Assembly: GCA_043101835.1 (NCBI GenBank)
Contig: JBICHM010000084.1
Location: 1 to 16,192 of the forward strand
Direction: 5' to 3'
Source: JBICHM01 sp043101835
GTDB lineage: Bacteria; Planctomycetota; Phycisphaerae; Phycisphaerales; UBA1924
DNA: 16,192 bases
Below the pieces are notes generated by a model. The model was not told the origin of the DNA. It searched no databases and saw nothing but the letters and a program-made list of their open reading frames with translations. Below are positions 7,335 to 14,603 of the stretch, piece after piece (position 1 is the first letter of the stretch; every line of letters begins with the position of its first letter). The translations under genes and the position numbers were made by a program.

Positions 7335-8615
7335 TCAGCGGTCCGGGTTGACCTCGGCCAGGCCCCGCTCGTTGTTCTCGGGGCCGGGCTGCTCCCGGGC
7401 GCCGGCGAAGTTCTCATTGGCTGATCGGCCGCTGGCGACGATCGCCTGCAAAGGCCGGACCGACCAGATGTTGTCCCGGCCCGAGCGGTTGCTGACGAAG
7501 AAGATCTCGTTGGTCCCCGACCAGGTCGGCGAGAGATTCACGAACGAGCCGCCCGTCAGGTTGGCCCGGCCGGTGCCGTCGAGGTGGGTGATCCAGATGT
7601 CCGCGTACCGGGGCTGCTCGCCGTAGGCGTGCGTCGGGTTCGGGATCGTCGCAAAGGCGAGGAAGGAGCCATCGGGCGACCACGTGGGGTTCACGATCGC
7701 GGCGACCGGGCTCGAGGCGATCTCCGTCGGGTTCATCGCCTGGCTGTTCTCGAAGTCAACGGTCCAGACGCTGAAGAAGCGGTCGCCCTGCTCGCGCGAA
7801 CGCTGGAAGGCGATCTTGTCGTCCACCGGGCTCCACTCGGGGAAGAGGCCGTAGCCCAGGAAGGTGCGGACGCCGGGGTTGTTGGACTCGACGACCCACA
7901 GTTCCCACTTTCCCGAGACCTCGCCGAGTCGGCAGAAGGCGATGTGCTTGCCGTCGGGCGACCAGGTCGGGTGCAGCTCGTGCGAGGCGTCGCTGGTCAG
8001 CTGGACGGCCTGGCCGCCCTCGCTGTTCATGACGTAGAGATCCCACGAGCCGGCGCGATCGCTGGCGAAGGCCACGCGCGAGCCGTCGGGGCTGATGGCG
8101 GGCATCACGTCGTTGGCCGGGTCCATGGTCAGCTGCGTGATCGCGCGACCGTCGGTCGGCTTGCGGTAGATGTCCGCGGTGCGGCTGTGCTGCGTGCTCG
8201 AATAGACGAGCATCGAGCCGTCGCGGCTGACGACGGGGTCGAAGTCGCTGCCCTCGAGGGCGAAGGAGATCTGGTGAAGGTTCTCCGCCTGGCCATCGGC
8301 GGGACGGGCGCTGATCTCGCCGAGGTTTCCGGGGAGTTCGCCGTAGATGTTCACGCTCGGCGCGGGCTGCTGGTTGCTGGCTGCGACAACGCCGCGCCAG
8401 GCCTCGGGCCGGGTGTTCTCGATCGCCCAGAAGGCGTCGGCGCTCGGCGCGGCCGGCTCGGGCGTCGCGACGAGATCGATCGGCGGGGGGGCGATGGTCG
8501 CCTGGCTGTCGGCGTCGCTGCGTTCGTTGGTGGTGCTCGCGCATCCGGCGGCGAGGCCGACGGGCACGATCGACAGGGCGACGAGGCGGGCGATGGTGGT
8601 GCGGCTGCGCTGCAT
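7335..8615 (-). CDS. TolB-like six-bladed beta-propeller (PD40) lipoprotein
   Basis: A 426-residue lipoprotein: signal segment TTIARLVALSIVPVGLAAGC with lipobox Cys25, then a Pro/Ala-rich linker to about residue 60. Six PD40 blades follow, each with the SPDG-type turn: DPVVSRDGSMLVYSS, MPAISPDGSRVAFAS, HPTWSPDGKHIAFCR, FPEWSPVDDKIAFQR, NPTWSPDGSFLAFAT and the degenerate SPTWSGTNEIFFVS. This matches the C-terminal propeller of TolB, which in the family binds Pal and colicins, but the TolB N-terminal D1 domain is missing and a lipid anchor replaces it. No Tol-Pal genes are beside it, so I do not name it tolB. GGAG lies about 12 bases before the ATG. It heads the minus-strand block; the next gene encodes a D1-like lipoprotein. 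Confidence 0.85.
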   Translation of the reverse strand: MQRSRTTIARLVALSIVPVGLAAGCASTTNERSDADSQATIAPPPIDLVATPEPAAPSADAFWAIENTRPEAWRGVVAASNQQPAPSVNIYGELPGNLGEISARPADGQAENLHQISFALEGSDFDPVVSRDGSMLVYSSTQHSRTADIYRKPTDGRAITQLTMDPANDVMPAISPDGSRVAFASDRAGSWDLYVMNSEGGQAVQLTSDASHELHPTWSPDGKHIAFCRLGEVSGKWELWVVESNNPGVRTFLGYGLFPEWSPVDDKIAFQRSREQGDRFFSVWTVDFENSQAMNPTEIASSPVAAIVNPTWSPDGSFLAFATIPNPTHAYGEQPRYADIWITHLDGTGRANLTGGSFVNLSPTWSGTNEIFFVSNRSGRDNIWSVRPLQAIVASGRSANENFAGAREQPGPENNERGLAEVNPDR

Positions 8616-9003
8616 GGGGACGCGTCTCCGGCGGGCGCGTCGGCCGCCCTCGGGCGCCGGCGCGCTGATCAGAAGGTTGAACCCGCGGCGACCGGCTCCG
8701 CCGGCGTCAGGCCGCGCCCGGGATCCACACCGGCTCCAATCGAGCCAGCGTCAATCCGGCGGGGAGACGCTCCGCGTCGCCCCCGTTATCGGGCCGCTAC
8801 CGGGGCTCGCTTGAGGCGCACCTGCGCCGCGTGCGATCCCGGAGCATCCGACACGGCACTCCAGATCGGACCTTCCGCCGGCCCGGATAAGCAAAAAGCA
8901 CGCGCGTGACGTCGCCAGTCCGGTTATGCGGGGACCTCCCCCGCCTGGTCAGGTGGACGGGATCGGTGGACAGGGCGCTGCTTCACCCGGAAGATCGGCG
9001 TCG
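8616..9003. other. 388-base divergent region without a recognised gene
   Basis: This separates the minus-strand TolB-like gene from plus-strand queC. The open frames crossing it are antisense shadows with arginine- and alanine-rich translations. It must carry promoters in both directions. Only a partial minus-direction -35 match, TTGACG at 8752-8747, is visible, without a convincing -10. A preQ1-type aptamer was looked for and not recognised. AAAAAG near 8893 is the only AT-rich spot. An alternative in-frame ATG for queC is at 8926. Confidence 0.5.
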
Positions 9004-9741
9004 ATGCCCGAACCAGACCTCACCTCAGCGGCGGACCCTGCCGAGCGGCGCGCCGTCGTGCTGCGCTCCGGCGGGCTCGACAGCGCCGTGGCGCTCGCGA
9101 TGGCCCGTCGGGATGGACGCTCGTGCGTCGCGCTCTCCTTCGACTACGCCCAGCGCCATCGCGTGGAGCTCAATGCCGCGCGCCATGTCGCCGAGGCCCT
9201 GGGCGCGGAGCGCCATGTGATTCTGAACCTCGACCTGCGCCCGATCGGCGCCAGCGCGCTCACGGCCGACATCGCGGTGCCGAAGGACCGCCCGGAGGAA
9301 CAGCTCGAGGCTGCGGCGGCGGGGGACGACATCCCCGTCACCTATGTGCCGGGGCGCAACCTGATCTTCCTCTCCTGCGCCGCGGCCCTCGCAGAGGCGT
9401 CGGAGTGCGCCGAGGTGTGGATCGGCGTGAATGCGATCGACTACTCCGGCTATCCCGACTGTCGGCCGGCGTTCATCGAGGCGTTTCAGCACGCGGCGGA
9501 GCTGGCGACGCGCGTCGGCGTCGAGGGGCGCCCGGTCCAGATCCGCACGCCGCTGGCGACGATGACGAAGGCCGACATTGTGCGCGCGGGCGTGGAACTC
9601 GGCGTTGATCTGTCGCTGACGCACTCCTGCTACGACCCGACGGCGCAGGGGCGGGCGTGCGGGCACTGCGACGCGTGCCTGCTTCGTGCGCGGGGGTTTC
9701 GCGAGGCGGGGCGCCCCGATCCTGCCCTCGAGCCCGGCTGA
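9004..9741 (+). CDS. queC: 7-cyano-7-deazaguanine synthase (QueC)
   Basis: A 245-residue cytoplasmic enzyme. QueC converts 7-carboxy-7-deazaguanine plus ammonia and ATP to preQ0 on the path to queuosine. The ATP-binding PP-loop is SGGLDS (22-27). Family motifs follow: SFDYAQRHRVEL (45-56), TYVPGRNLIFLS (113-124), GVNAIDYSGYPDCRP (141-155) and TPLATMTKADIV (182-193). The zinc site is four Cys at 209, 219, 222 and 225 (SCY, then ACGHCDACLLR). The length is normal for the family. The ATG at 9004 sits eight residues into a non-conserved leader with GGAAG upstream; the ATG at 8926 would add 26 low-complexity residues. No queD, queE or queF is in the window, so the pathway is dispersed. The downstream prepilin gene appears to have its own promoter. 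Confidence 0.95.
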   Translation: MPEPDLTSAADPAERRAVVLRSGGLDSAVALAMARRDGRSCVALSFDYAQRHRVELNAARHVAEALGAERHVILNLDLRPIGASALTADIAVPKDRPEEQLEAAAAGDDIPVTYVPGRNLIFLSCAAALAEASECAEVWIGVNAIDYSGYPDCRPAFIEAFQHAAELATRVGVEGRPVQIRTPLATMTKADIVRAGVELGVDLSLTHSCYDPTAQGRACGHCDACLLRARGFREAGRPDPALEPG

Positions 9742-9768
9742 TGGCCGATGCAGTGCCGGAAAAGGGGG

Positions 9769-9796
9769 GTGAATCACGGGGTTTCCCGCGTATACT
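9769..9796 (+). promoter_or_regulatory. Candidate sigma-70-type promoter for the H-X-DG prepilin-like gene
   Basis: TATACT at 9791-9796 matches five of six -10 bases. It follows a weak -35-like GTGAAT (9769-9774) with a 16-base spacer. It falls in the 102 bases between queC and the next start codon, leaving a leader of roughly 40 bases with GGAGG at 9831-9835. This is the best promoter-like sequence in a window that otherwise lacks AT-rich hexamers. Confidence 0.5.
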
Positions 9797-9843
9797 CTCC
9801 CGTGCAGGAGCCTGAGAGAGACACGCTTCCGGAGGCGCTTCGT

Positions 9844-10854
9844 ATGGCACGCGCCAATCGAGAGCCGGTCCAAGCGGCGTCACGCCGTCGCGGTGGCTTC
9901 ACCCTCGTTGAACTGCTCGTGTCGATCAGCATCATCGCGGTGCTGATCGGGATTCTGGTGCCGGTGCTGGGCAAGGCTCGGAATGCGGCGCGGAGCGCCG
10001 TGTGCATCTCGAACCTGCACCAGCATGGCGTCGCCTGGCTGAGCCTGCTCGAGGATCAGCGCTTCTTCCCGTTTGAGCGTCCGAGCGATCTGTCCGTGGA
10101 CGCCCGCCTCGATCACCGATGGGACTGGGGCGGTGTGAACTGGTACGGGGACGACTCGGGCATTTCGTCGGGCAGGTATGTCCTCTCGAGCCGGCCGCTG
10201 AACCCGTACTACGACGCGCCGAAGAACAACCGGTTCCACACGCCGGTGTTCGAGTGCCCTTCCGACGACGGGCTTCGCTACGCGCCCAACGAGCCGTACT
10301 TCAGCGACGACGATGTTCGCGGGCTCAGCGACGCTGCCGATCCGACGACCGTCTACGGCATTCGCGGCACGTCGTACATGGCGAACGACTGGATCTGGGT
10401 GAAGCCGGGGTCGCGTATCGGGTACGGCGGTCTCATCCGAAGCAACGATCCCGAGCGTCAGCCGCCGGGGTTCACGACGAAGAACTCGATGGCGTCGGTC
10501 ACCGATCCCTCGCGGTTCATTGTGGTCGGCGACGCCGGTCCGTTCGAAGCCGGACGGATGGGGAAGGACCGCTTCTACAAGATCTACGCGAACGGTCGCG
10601 CCTTTGACGGCAGCTGGGCCTATTCCTGGTGGCACGGCTACCAGCGCGGGCAGATGGCCTTCCTTGATGGCTCGGCTCGCGCGGTCGAGATCACGCCGAA
10701 TCGCGGGTCCACCGGCACGTACATGTGGTGGATGAACCCCGGAAAGCACCTGCTCGACGATGGCTCGGCGACGGTCGCCATCTTCGGCGCCGGGTCGCGC
10801 GGCTGGGACCCGCGCTCGTACGGATCTTCCGGCGAGGAAGAGGACGACGACTAA
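9844..10854 (+). CDS. Prepilin-type N-methylation protein with H-X-DG C-terminal motif (DUF1559-like)
   Basis: A 336-residue exported protein. After a basic leader (ASRRRGG, residues 12-18) comes the prepilin site G18|F19 with Glu at +5 (FTLVELL) and a hydrophobic helix (SISIIAVLIGILVPVLG). The mature part is Tyr/Trp/Asp-rich and globular. Near the C-terminus, residues 264-276 read HGYQRGQMAFLDG, the prepilin-associated H-X9-DG motif abundant in planctomycetes, here with ten residues between His and Asp-Gly rather than nine. The protein ends in an acidic tail (EEEDDD). The ATG at 9844 is chosen from GGAGG at eight-base spacing; the longer frame upstream would bury the leader. The function of such proteins is not established. 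Its stop lies three bases from the convergent stop of the pilP-like gene. Confidence 0.85.
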   Translation: MARANREPVQAASRRRGGFTLVELLVSISIIAVLIGILVPVLGKARNAARSAVCISNLHQHGVAWLSLLEDQRFFPFERPSDLSVDARLDHRWDWGGVNWYGDDSGISSGRYVLSSRPLNPYYDAPKNNRFHTPVFECPSDDGLRYAPNEPYFSDDDVRGLSDAADPTTVYGIRGTSYMANDWIWVKPGSRIGYGGLIRSNDPERQPPGFTTKNSMASVTDPSRFIVVGDAGPFEAGRMGKDRFYKIYANGRAFDGSWAYSWWHGYQRGQMAFLDGSARAVEITPNRGSTGTYMWWMNPGKHLLDDGSATVAIFGAGSRGWDPRSYGSSGEEEDDD

Positions 10855-10857
10855 GCG

Positions 10858-11379
10858 TCAGCGCCGGATCGGCACGCGCAGGCGCCGACCGTCGGTGTGC
10901 TCGATCACCACTTCTCGCGCGGCTTCGTGCACTTCAGCGAGCGCCCAGCCGTCGTCGAGTTCCTGTCCGACGCGCAGCGCGGCGCCGTTGATGACGGCGA
11001 TGGGCGAGCCGGCGCCGGAGAGGATCGCGCTGACCTGGAATGAGGGCGTCGGGAGCGCGGGAGTCTCGATTTGCGTCGGCGTCTCGTCGATGACTTCGTC
11101 GCGGAGTGTGCCGGGGGCGTAATAGAAGGGGGTCGTCGGCGCGGGCTCACCGGCCTGCGCCGCAGCGCCCGCGATCGCGTCGCGTTCGGCCTCGGTGGGC
11201 TTGGGCGCGCGACGGATCGATTGGGTCGCAATGTCGGGTTCTGCGATCGCGGTGGAGGCGTCGGCGACGGCGGGGCCGCCGAAGGGATCGAGCACGCGCA
11301 CGCCGACGAGCGCGATGAAGGGCGACGCTGCGGCGAGCAGGCCGAGCGTCCGGATCCGGCCCGGGGTGATCTGCATCAT
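10858..11379 (-). CDS. PilP/GspC-like inner-membrane assembly protein
   Basis: A 173-residue protein with one N-terminal membrane segment (about residues 10-30, LGLLAAASPFIALVGVRVL), a Pro/Ala/Thr-rich flexible periplasmic linker (31-110) and a small C-terminal beta domain (112-173: FQVSAILSGAGSPIAVING, ALRVGQELDDGWALAEV, VVIEHTDGRRLRVPI). The AIxNG...VGQ...V pattern is that of the homology region shared by PilP, GspC and MshK, which in the family links the inner-membrane platform to the secretin. PilP is normally a lipoprotein; this one has no lipobox. The start codons ATGATG overlap the stop of the PilO-like gene by four bases. It is the last gene of the minus-strand cluster, with no secretin gene after it. 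Confidence 0.75.
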   Translation of the reverse strand: MMQITPGRIRTLGLLAAASPFIALVGVRVLDPFGGPAVADASTAIAEPDIATQSIRRAPKPTEAERDAIAGAAAQAGEPAPTTPFYYAPGTLRDEVIDETPTQIETPALPTPSFQVSAILSGAGSPIAVINGAALRVGQELDDGWALAEVHEAAREVVIEHTDGRRLRVPIRR

Positions 11380-11993
11380 GACGCGTCCTCCTCCGGCGCG
11401 TTGGCTTGCGCTTCGCGCAGAAGCGCCTCAGCTTCGCCGAGGTCGAAGGCGTAGTGGAGCGTGCGGATGGTGACGCGCAGCGTCGGGCGTCCGCCCTGGG
11501 GTTCCGGCTCGACGGAGAACCCGGTGACGCGCGTGTAGCCGGCGTCGTGCTGCAGGCGGTCGATGAACGAGACGATCGCCGGGAAGGTGGCGACCGCGCT
11601 GATCTCATAAGCCTGCGCGCGGACATGGTCGTCGGACATCGCGCTACCGCCGGAGGCGGGCTCCATCCGGTCGATCTGCACGGCGCACTCGCTGGCGATG
11701 GTGGTCACGGCGCCGTAGACGCGGAGCTGGTCGGCGCCGCGGGCGCTCTCGTCGGCGATCTCGCGGGCGCGCCGGCGCATCTCGCTGAGCGTCGCGGCTT
11801 CGCCGACGCCGAGCGGCGTCGGGTTGACGACCTCGTTCAGTCGCGCCTGGGCCGCCTGGACGGCGCGCTGCGCGCGTTCGGCGCGCTGGCGCACGGGTTC
11901 GCCCGCCACCAGGTGCAGCCCGACGACAGCGCCGGCGACGATGACGCCGAGGCTGACGAGATCGCGGAGCGCGTTGCCCGATGGGGCGCTCAT
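11376..11993 (-). CDS. PilO/GspM-like inner-membrane assembly protein
   Basis: A 205-residue bitopic protein: a short cytoplasmic N-terminus, a single membrane helix at about 12-31 (LVSLGVIVAGAVVGLHLVAG), a coiled-coil-like helix rich in Arg/Gln/Ala at about 32-90, and a C-terminal ferredoxin-like half with YEISAVATFPAIVSFIDRLQHD, the segment typical of PilO (strand, then a helix following the F-P-A-I turn). In the family PilO pairs with PilN as a heterodimer in the alignment complex; GspM is the T2SS counterpart. The ATG overlaps the stop of the fused PilMN gene (ATGA, 11990-11993), and its own stop overlaps the PilP-like start, so the three are translationally coupled. Confidence 0.78.
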   Translation of the reverse strand: MSAPSGNALRDLVSLGVIVAGAVVGLHLVAGEPVRQRAERAQRAVQAAQARLNEVVNPTPLGVGEAATLSEMRRRAREIADESARGADQLRVYGAVTTIASECAVQIDRMEPASGGSAMSDDHVRAQAYEISAVATFPAIVSFIDRLQHDAGYTRVTGFSVEPEPQGGRPTLRVTIRTLHYAFDLGEAEALLREAQANAPEEDAS

Positions 11994-13624
11994 GGCGCGT
12001 CCTCCTCGATCGAGCGCGGCAGGCCGACGAGCGCCACCGTGATCTCGAACTGGCGGGCGTCGCCAGTTGCGGTGCGGATGCGTTGCGTGGCGCCGAGGGT
12101 GACACCGCTGGCGAACGGAGAGCTCTCGAGGGATCGCGCGTATGCGCTGATCGCGGCGCTGGCGTTCCGGCCGTCGGTCTCGAGCGCGTGCCCGCGCAGG
12201 GTGGCGACCATCTCGCCGGAGCGCGTATCGGCGAGCACGTGCGTCAGCCGGATGCCCTCGGGCGCGCGCCTCGCGCTGTCGTACATCCACGAGCTCCACG
12301 GCGCGCGACGGCTGAGGCGCTCGTCGATCCGTGCCTCGGTCGTGCGGAGCGCGAGGCGGTGCTTGGCGAGCCGCTCGCGTGTGGTCTCGAGGTGCTCGGC
12401 CTGTCGAAGCGATGGCTTCAGCGATCGCATCTGGCTCTCGGCGCTCGCGGCGGCCTGCAGGTGGAGCGCGGCCTCGGCGCCGACGAGGATCGCCGCCGCG
12501 ACGCCGCCGCCGATCAGCGCGCGACGCGTCGCGCGAACCGCCGCGGCTTCGAGGCGAGCCTGCGGAAGCAGGTTCAACACTGGGTAGGGGGGCGCGACAT
12601 CGCTGATGATGGCGCAGGCGTCTTCCGGCGCCTGGGCGGCGGGGGTGCGCAGGGCTGGCGCTTCGGCGCCGACGAATCGCTCCGTGTGCTCCGCCAGCAG
12701 GTCGGGCAACCGGGGCACGAGCGCGCCGGGGCCGACGATCCGGATGCCGACGGCCTGGTGCTCTTCGCGCGTGAGGCCGAAGCGGAGCGACTGCTTGATC
12801 TCGACGAAGAGGCGCTGCAGCACCGGCTGGATGGCGGGGAGCACATCGGCGCCGTGGAGCCCGCGGTCGGTGTCGATGACATCGCGCGCATCCGGGACGC
12901 CACGCTCAAAGAGGAAGCGCAGGGCCGCGCGGCGCGGGTGCTCGGCCTGCTCGCCGGCGGCGAAGAGGCGCGAGAGCGGTTCGGTCATCGTGGCGATGCC
13001 GACCTCGATCGTCCGGACGAGTCGCAGGCGCCCCTCGACGCCGACGGCCAGGCTCGAAGCGTGCTCGCCGATGCGCACCCATGCCTCGGGCACGGCGGTC
13101 GCGTTTGCGAAGGCGCGCGTGGCGACATTCGTGATGGCGACGGCTTCGCTGGGGAAGACGCGCTGCGCTGCGGCGCCATTCCGCTCGAGCCAGTCGATCA
13201 GCATCATCGTCGACTCGGCGCGATCGGCGACGCCGATGGCATGCGAGAGCGGGGGGTCGCCCGAGGCGTCGCGCCCGAGATCGGCTACACACGCCGGATT
13301 GGTCAGTAGGTCGAAGGACGCGGCCTCGGCGATAGCCAGGCGCGCCGCCTCGCGGGCGCTCGCCGGGCGCCCCGGGGCCCCGACGACATCCATCGCCACC
13401 TGCGACGCCGTGTAGAGCAGCGTGACGCGGGGCCTCGAGACACCCATCGACTCGAAGAGCCCGACCAGCGGCGCATCGAGCGGGCGCAGGGCGTGCTCCC
13501 AAGATTGCGTCCAGCGAGACTGGTCAAGGAGCACCGACCGCGATTCGCGCACGCCGCCGGCTCCGAGGAGCGCGCAGGTCAGGCGCGTCGGGGAGAGTTC
13601 CAGGATGACCGATGTGCGTCGCAC
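11990..13624 (-). CDS. GspL-like fusion of PilM (actin-like) and PilN domains
   Basis: A 544-residue protein. Residues 1 to about 340 follow the PilM actin-like fold: a first strand SVILELSPTRLTCALL, a middle strand VRIGEHASSLAVGVEGRLRLVRTIEVG, and IRIVGPGALVPRLPDLLAEH near the end. The usual nucleotide-binding DxG signatures read ELS and RIG, so ATP binding is probably lost, as in GspL. A PilN-type NLLP starts near residue 347, followed by a basic stretch, a membrane helix at about 366-388 (IGGGVAAAILVGAEAALHL), a coiled coil to about 435, and a periplasmic ferredoxin-like domain. PilM and PilN are separate proteins in most type IV pilus systems. The GTG at 13624 opens right at the first strand but has no Shine-Dalgarno (CAGCCTCCA precedes it), so the start is less certain. 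A 113-base gap separates it from the minor pseudopilin gene upstream. Confidence 0.8.
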   Translation of the reverse strand: MRRTSVILELSPTRLTCALLGAGGVRESRSVLLDQSRWTQSWEHALRPLDAPLVGLFESMGVSRPRVTLLYTASQVAMDVVGAPGRPASAREAARLAIAEAASFDLLTNPACVADLGRDASGDPPLSHAIGVADRAESTMMLIDWLERNGAAAQRVFPSEAVAITNVATRAFANATAVPEAWVRIGEHASSLAVGVEGRLRLVRTIEVGIATMTEPLSRLFAAGEQAEHPRRAALRFLFERGVPDARDVIDTDRGLHGADVLPAIQPVLQRLFVEIKQSLRFGLTREEHQAVGIRIVGPGALVPRLPDLLAEHTERFVGAEAPALRTPAAQAPEDACAIISDVAPPYPVLNLLPQARLEAAAVRATRRALIGGGVAAAILVGAEAALHLQAAASAESQMRSLKPSLRQAEHLETTRERLAKHRLALRTTEARIDERLSRRAPWSSWMYDSARRAPEGIRLTHVLADTRSGEMVATLRGHALETDGRNASAAISAYARSLESSPFASGVTLGATQRIRTATGDARQFEITVALVGLPRSIEEDAP

Positions 13625-13737
13625 TGGAGGCTGAAGTTCCTGATCTGCGCGCCGGGAATGGGTCGTTCTCGGGCCGACATCGGCGTTCGCGCCGGGTGGC
13701 TTGCGTGCGGTGGCGGGTCCGCCGGGGGTTATGCGGG

Positions 13738-14094
13738 TCAGCGGGCGGTCACCTCGATGCGACGCCTCGCCTCACCGGCTCGCCCCTCGACGATGAGGGT
13801 GTAGGGAGCGGAGGATTCATCGAGGGGGTCGATCACGACGCCCTCGGCGCCGCTGGGGAAGGAGATCGTGCCCGTCAGCGGGTTGCTCGGATCTCGCTGG
13901 CGCCGGTCGATCGCCGCCTCGACAGCGCTCTCGGCGGCATAGAAGGCCCGGAGCGAGTCGAATCGCAGCGCATTGAGACGGGCGTCGTCGGCGCCGGCGT
14001 CGACCGCACTAAGCGTCGCGAGCGCAAGGACGCCGAGCATGACGACGCTTGCCACGAGGATCGTGCCTCGCCTTGTTGTGCGCTTTGCGCTCAT
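13738..14094 (-). CDS. Short GspK/PilX-like minor pseudopilin
   Basis: A 118-residue protein. After the leader SAKRTTRRG comes a hydrophobic helix (TILVASVVMLGVLALATLSAV) that lacks Glu at +5, the hallmark of GspK tip pseudopilins. AFYAAESAVEAAI follows, matching the A..AAESG signature of GspK/PilX helices. After that comes only about 50 residues of beta-rich sequence (GTISFPSGAEGVVIDPL, YTLIVEGRAGEARRRIEV). GspK is normally about 300 residues with a large inserted helical domain, which is missing here. PilX-type proteins are the alternative. ATG overlaps the stop of the GspJ-like gene (ATGA, 14091-14094). It is last in the coupled G-H-I-J-K set. Confidence 0.7.
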   Translation of the reverse strand: MSAKRTTRRGTILVASVVMLGVLALATLSAVDAGADDARLNALRFDSLRAFYAAESAVEAAIDRRQRDPSNPLTGTISFPSGAEGVVIDPLDESSAPYTLIVEGRAGEARRRIEVTAR

Positions 14095-14603
14095 TCCAGG
14101 CCCTCCGCAACACGAAGGAAAACGATCGTCCGCAGCTCGAAGCCGTCAACGGTGAGGCGGATCTCGATGCGCTGCGTCGCATCAGGATCGGACTGGGTGT
14201 CGGTGACGCCGTCGCCGGCGCGGTAGCGGAGTTCGAAGGACTCGACTCCTGCGCAGAGGGGCGCGGCGGCGCCGCCGGCGGGCGTGAGCCACAGCGTCGT
14301 GCCGAGCAGTTCGACCTTGGCGCCGTCGATGCGCGTGACCGTGTCGGCGCCGGCGACGGTGATGCCGGGCGCCGGCTCGCCCTCGATGGCGGGGGGGCAT
14401 TCGCGCAGGAGGCGCACGGTTCGCTCGAGCGCGTGCCCGGCGCGCTCCGAGGCGTCGCGCTGTGTCGCGGCGCGCCGGTGGGCGCCCGCTGCCTGCAGCG
14501 CGACGGGGGAGATTACGGCCGCGAGCGTCGCGAAGATGACAATCACACCCATCAGCTCGATGAGCGTGAAAGCGCGATCGCGTTGGCGTGCGATGCGCAT
14601 CAT
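14091..14603 (-). CDS. GspJ/PilW-like minor pseudopilin
   Basis: A 170-residue pseudopilin. The leader RIARQRDRA is followed by FTLIELMGVIVIFATLAAVISPVAL, with Phe +1 and Glu +5 but Ala rather than Gly at -1. The rest of the long helix (RDASERAGHALERTVRLLRECPP) and a beta-rich C-terminal domain (VTRIDGAKVELLGTTLWLTP, AGVESFELRYRAGDG, RIEIRLTVDG, LRTIVFLRV) fit GspJ, which carries VxxFxxxY-type strands. In the family GspJ joins GspI and GspK in the tip of the pseudopilus. The start ATGATG overlaps the GspI-like stop (ATGA, 14600-14603); the longer open frame upstream would add a nonsense leader. Confidence 0.78.
   Translation of the reverse strand: MMRIARQRDRAFTLIELMGVIVIFATLAAVISPVALQAAGAHRRAATQRDASERAGHALERTVRLLRECPPAIEGEPAPGITVAGADTVTRIDGAKVELLGTTLWLTPAGGAAAPLCAGVESFELRYRAGDGVTDTQSDPDATQRIEIRLTVDGFELRTIVFLRVAEGLE

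Noticed and set aside
7584..8909. 441-residue plus-strand frame across the TolB-like gene
   Set aside because: It is a shadow of the PD40 propeller gene on the minus strand, and its composition is unlike a protein.
8616..9003. preQ1 riboswitch upstream of queC
   Set aside because: I could not find the short C-rich/A-rich pseudoknot arrangement, and the region is uniformly GC-rich.
11406..12587. 393-residue plus-strand frame opposite the PilO- and PilN-like genes
   Set aside because: It is an antisense shadow. The minus strand has coupled genes with recognisable membrane helices and family motifs.
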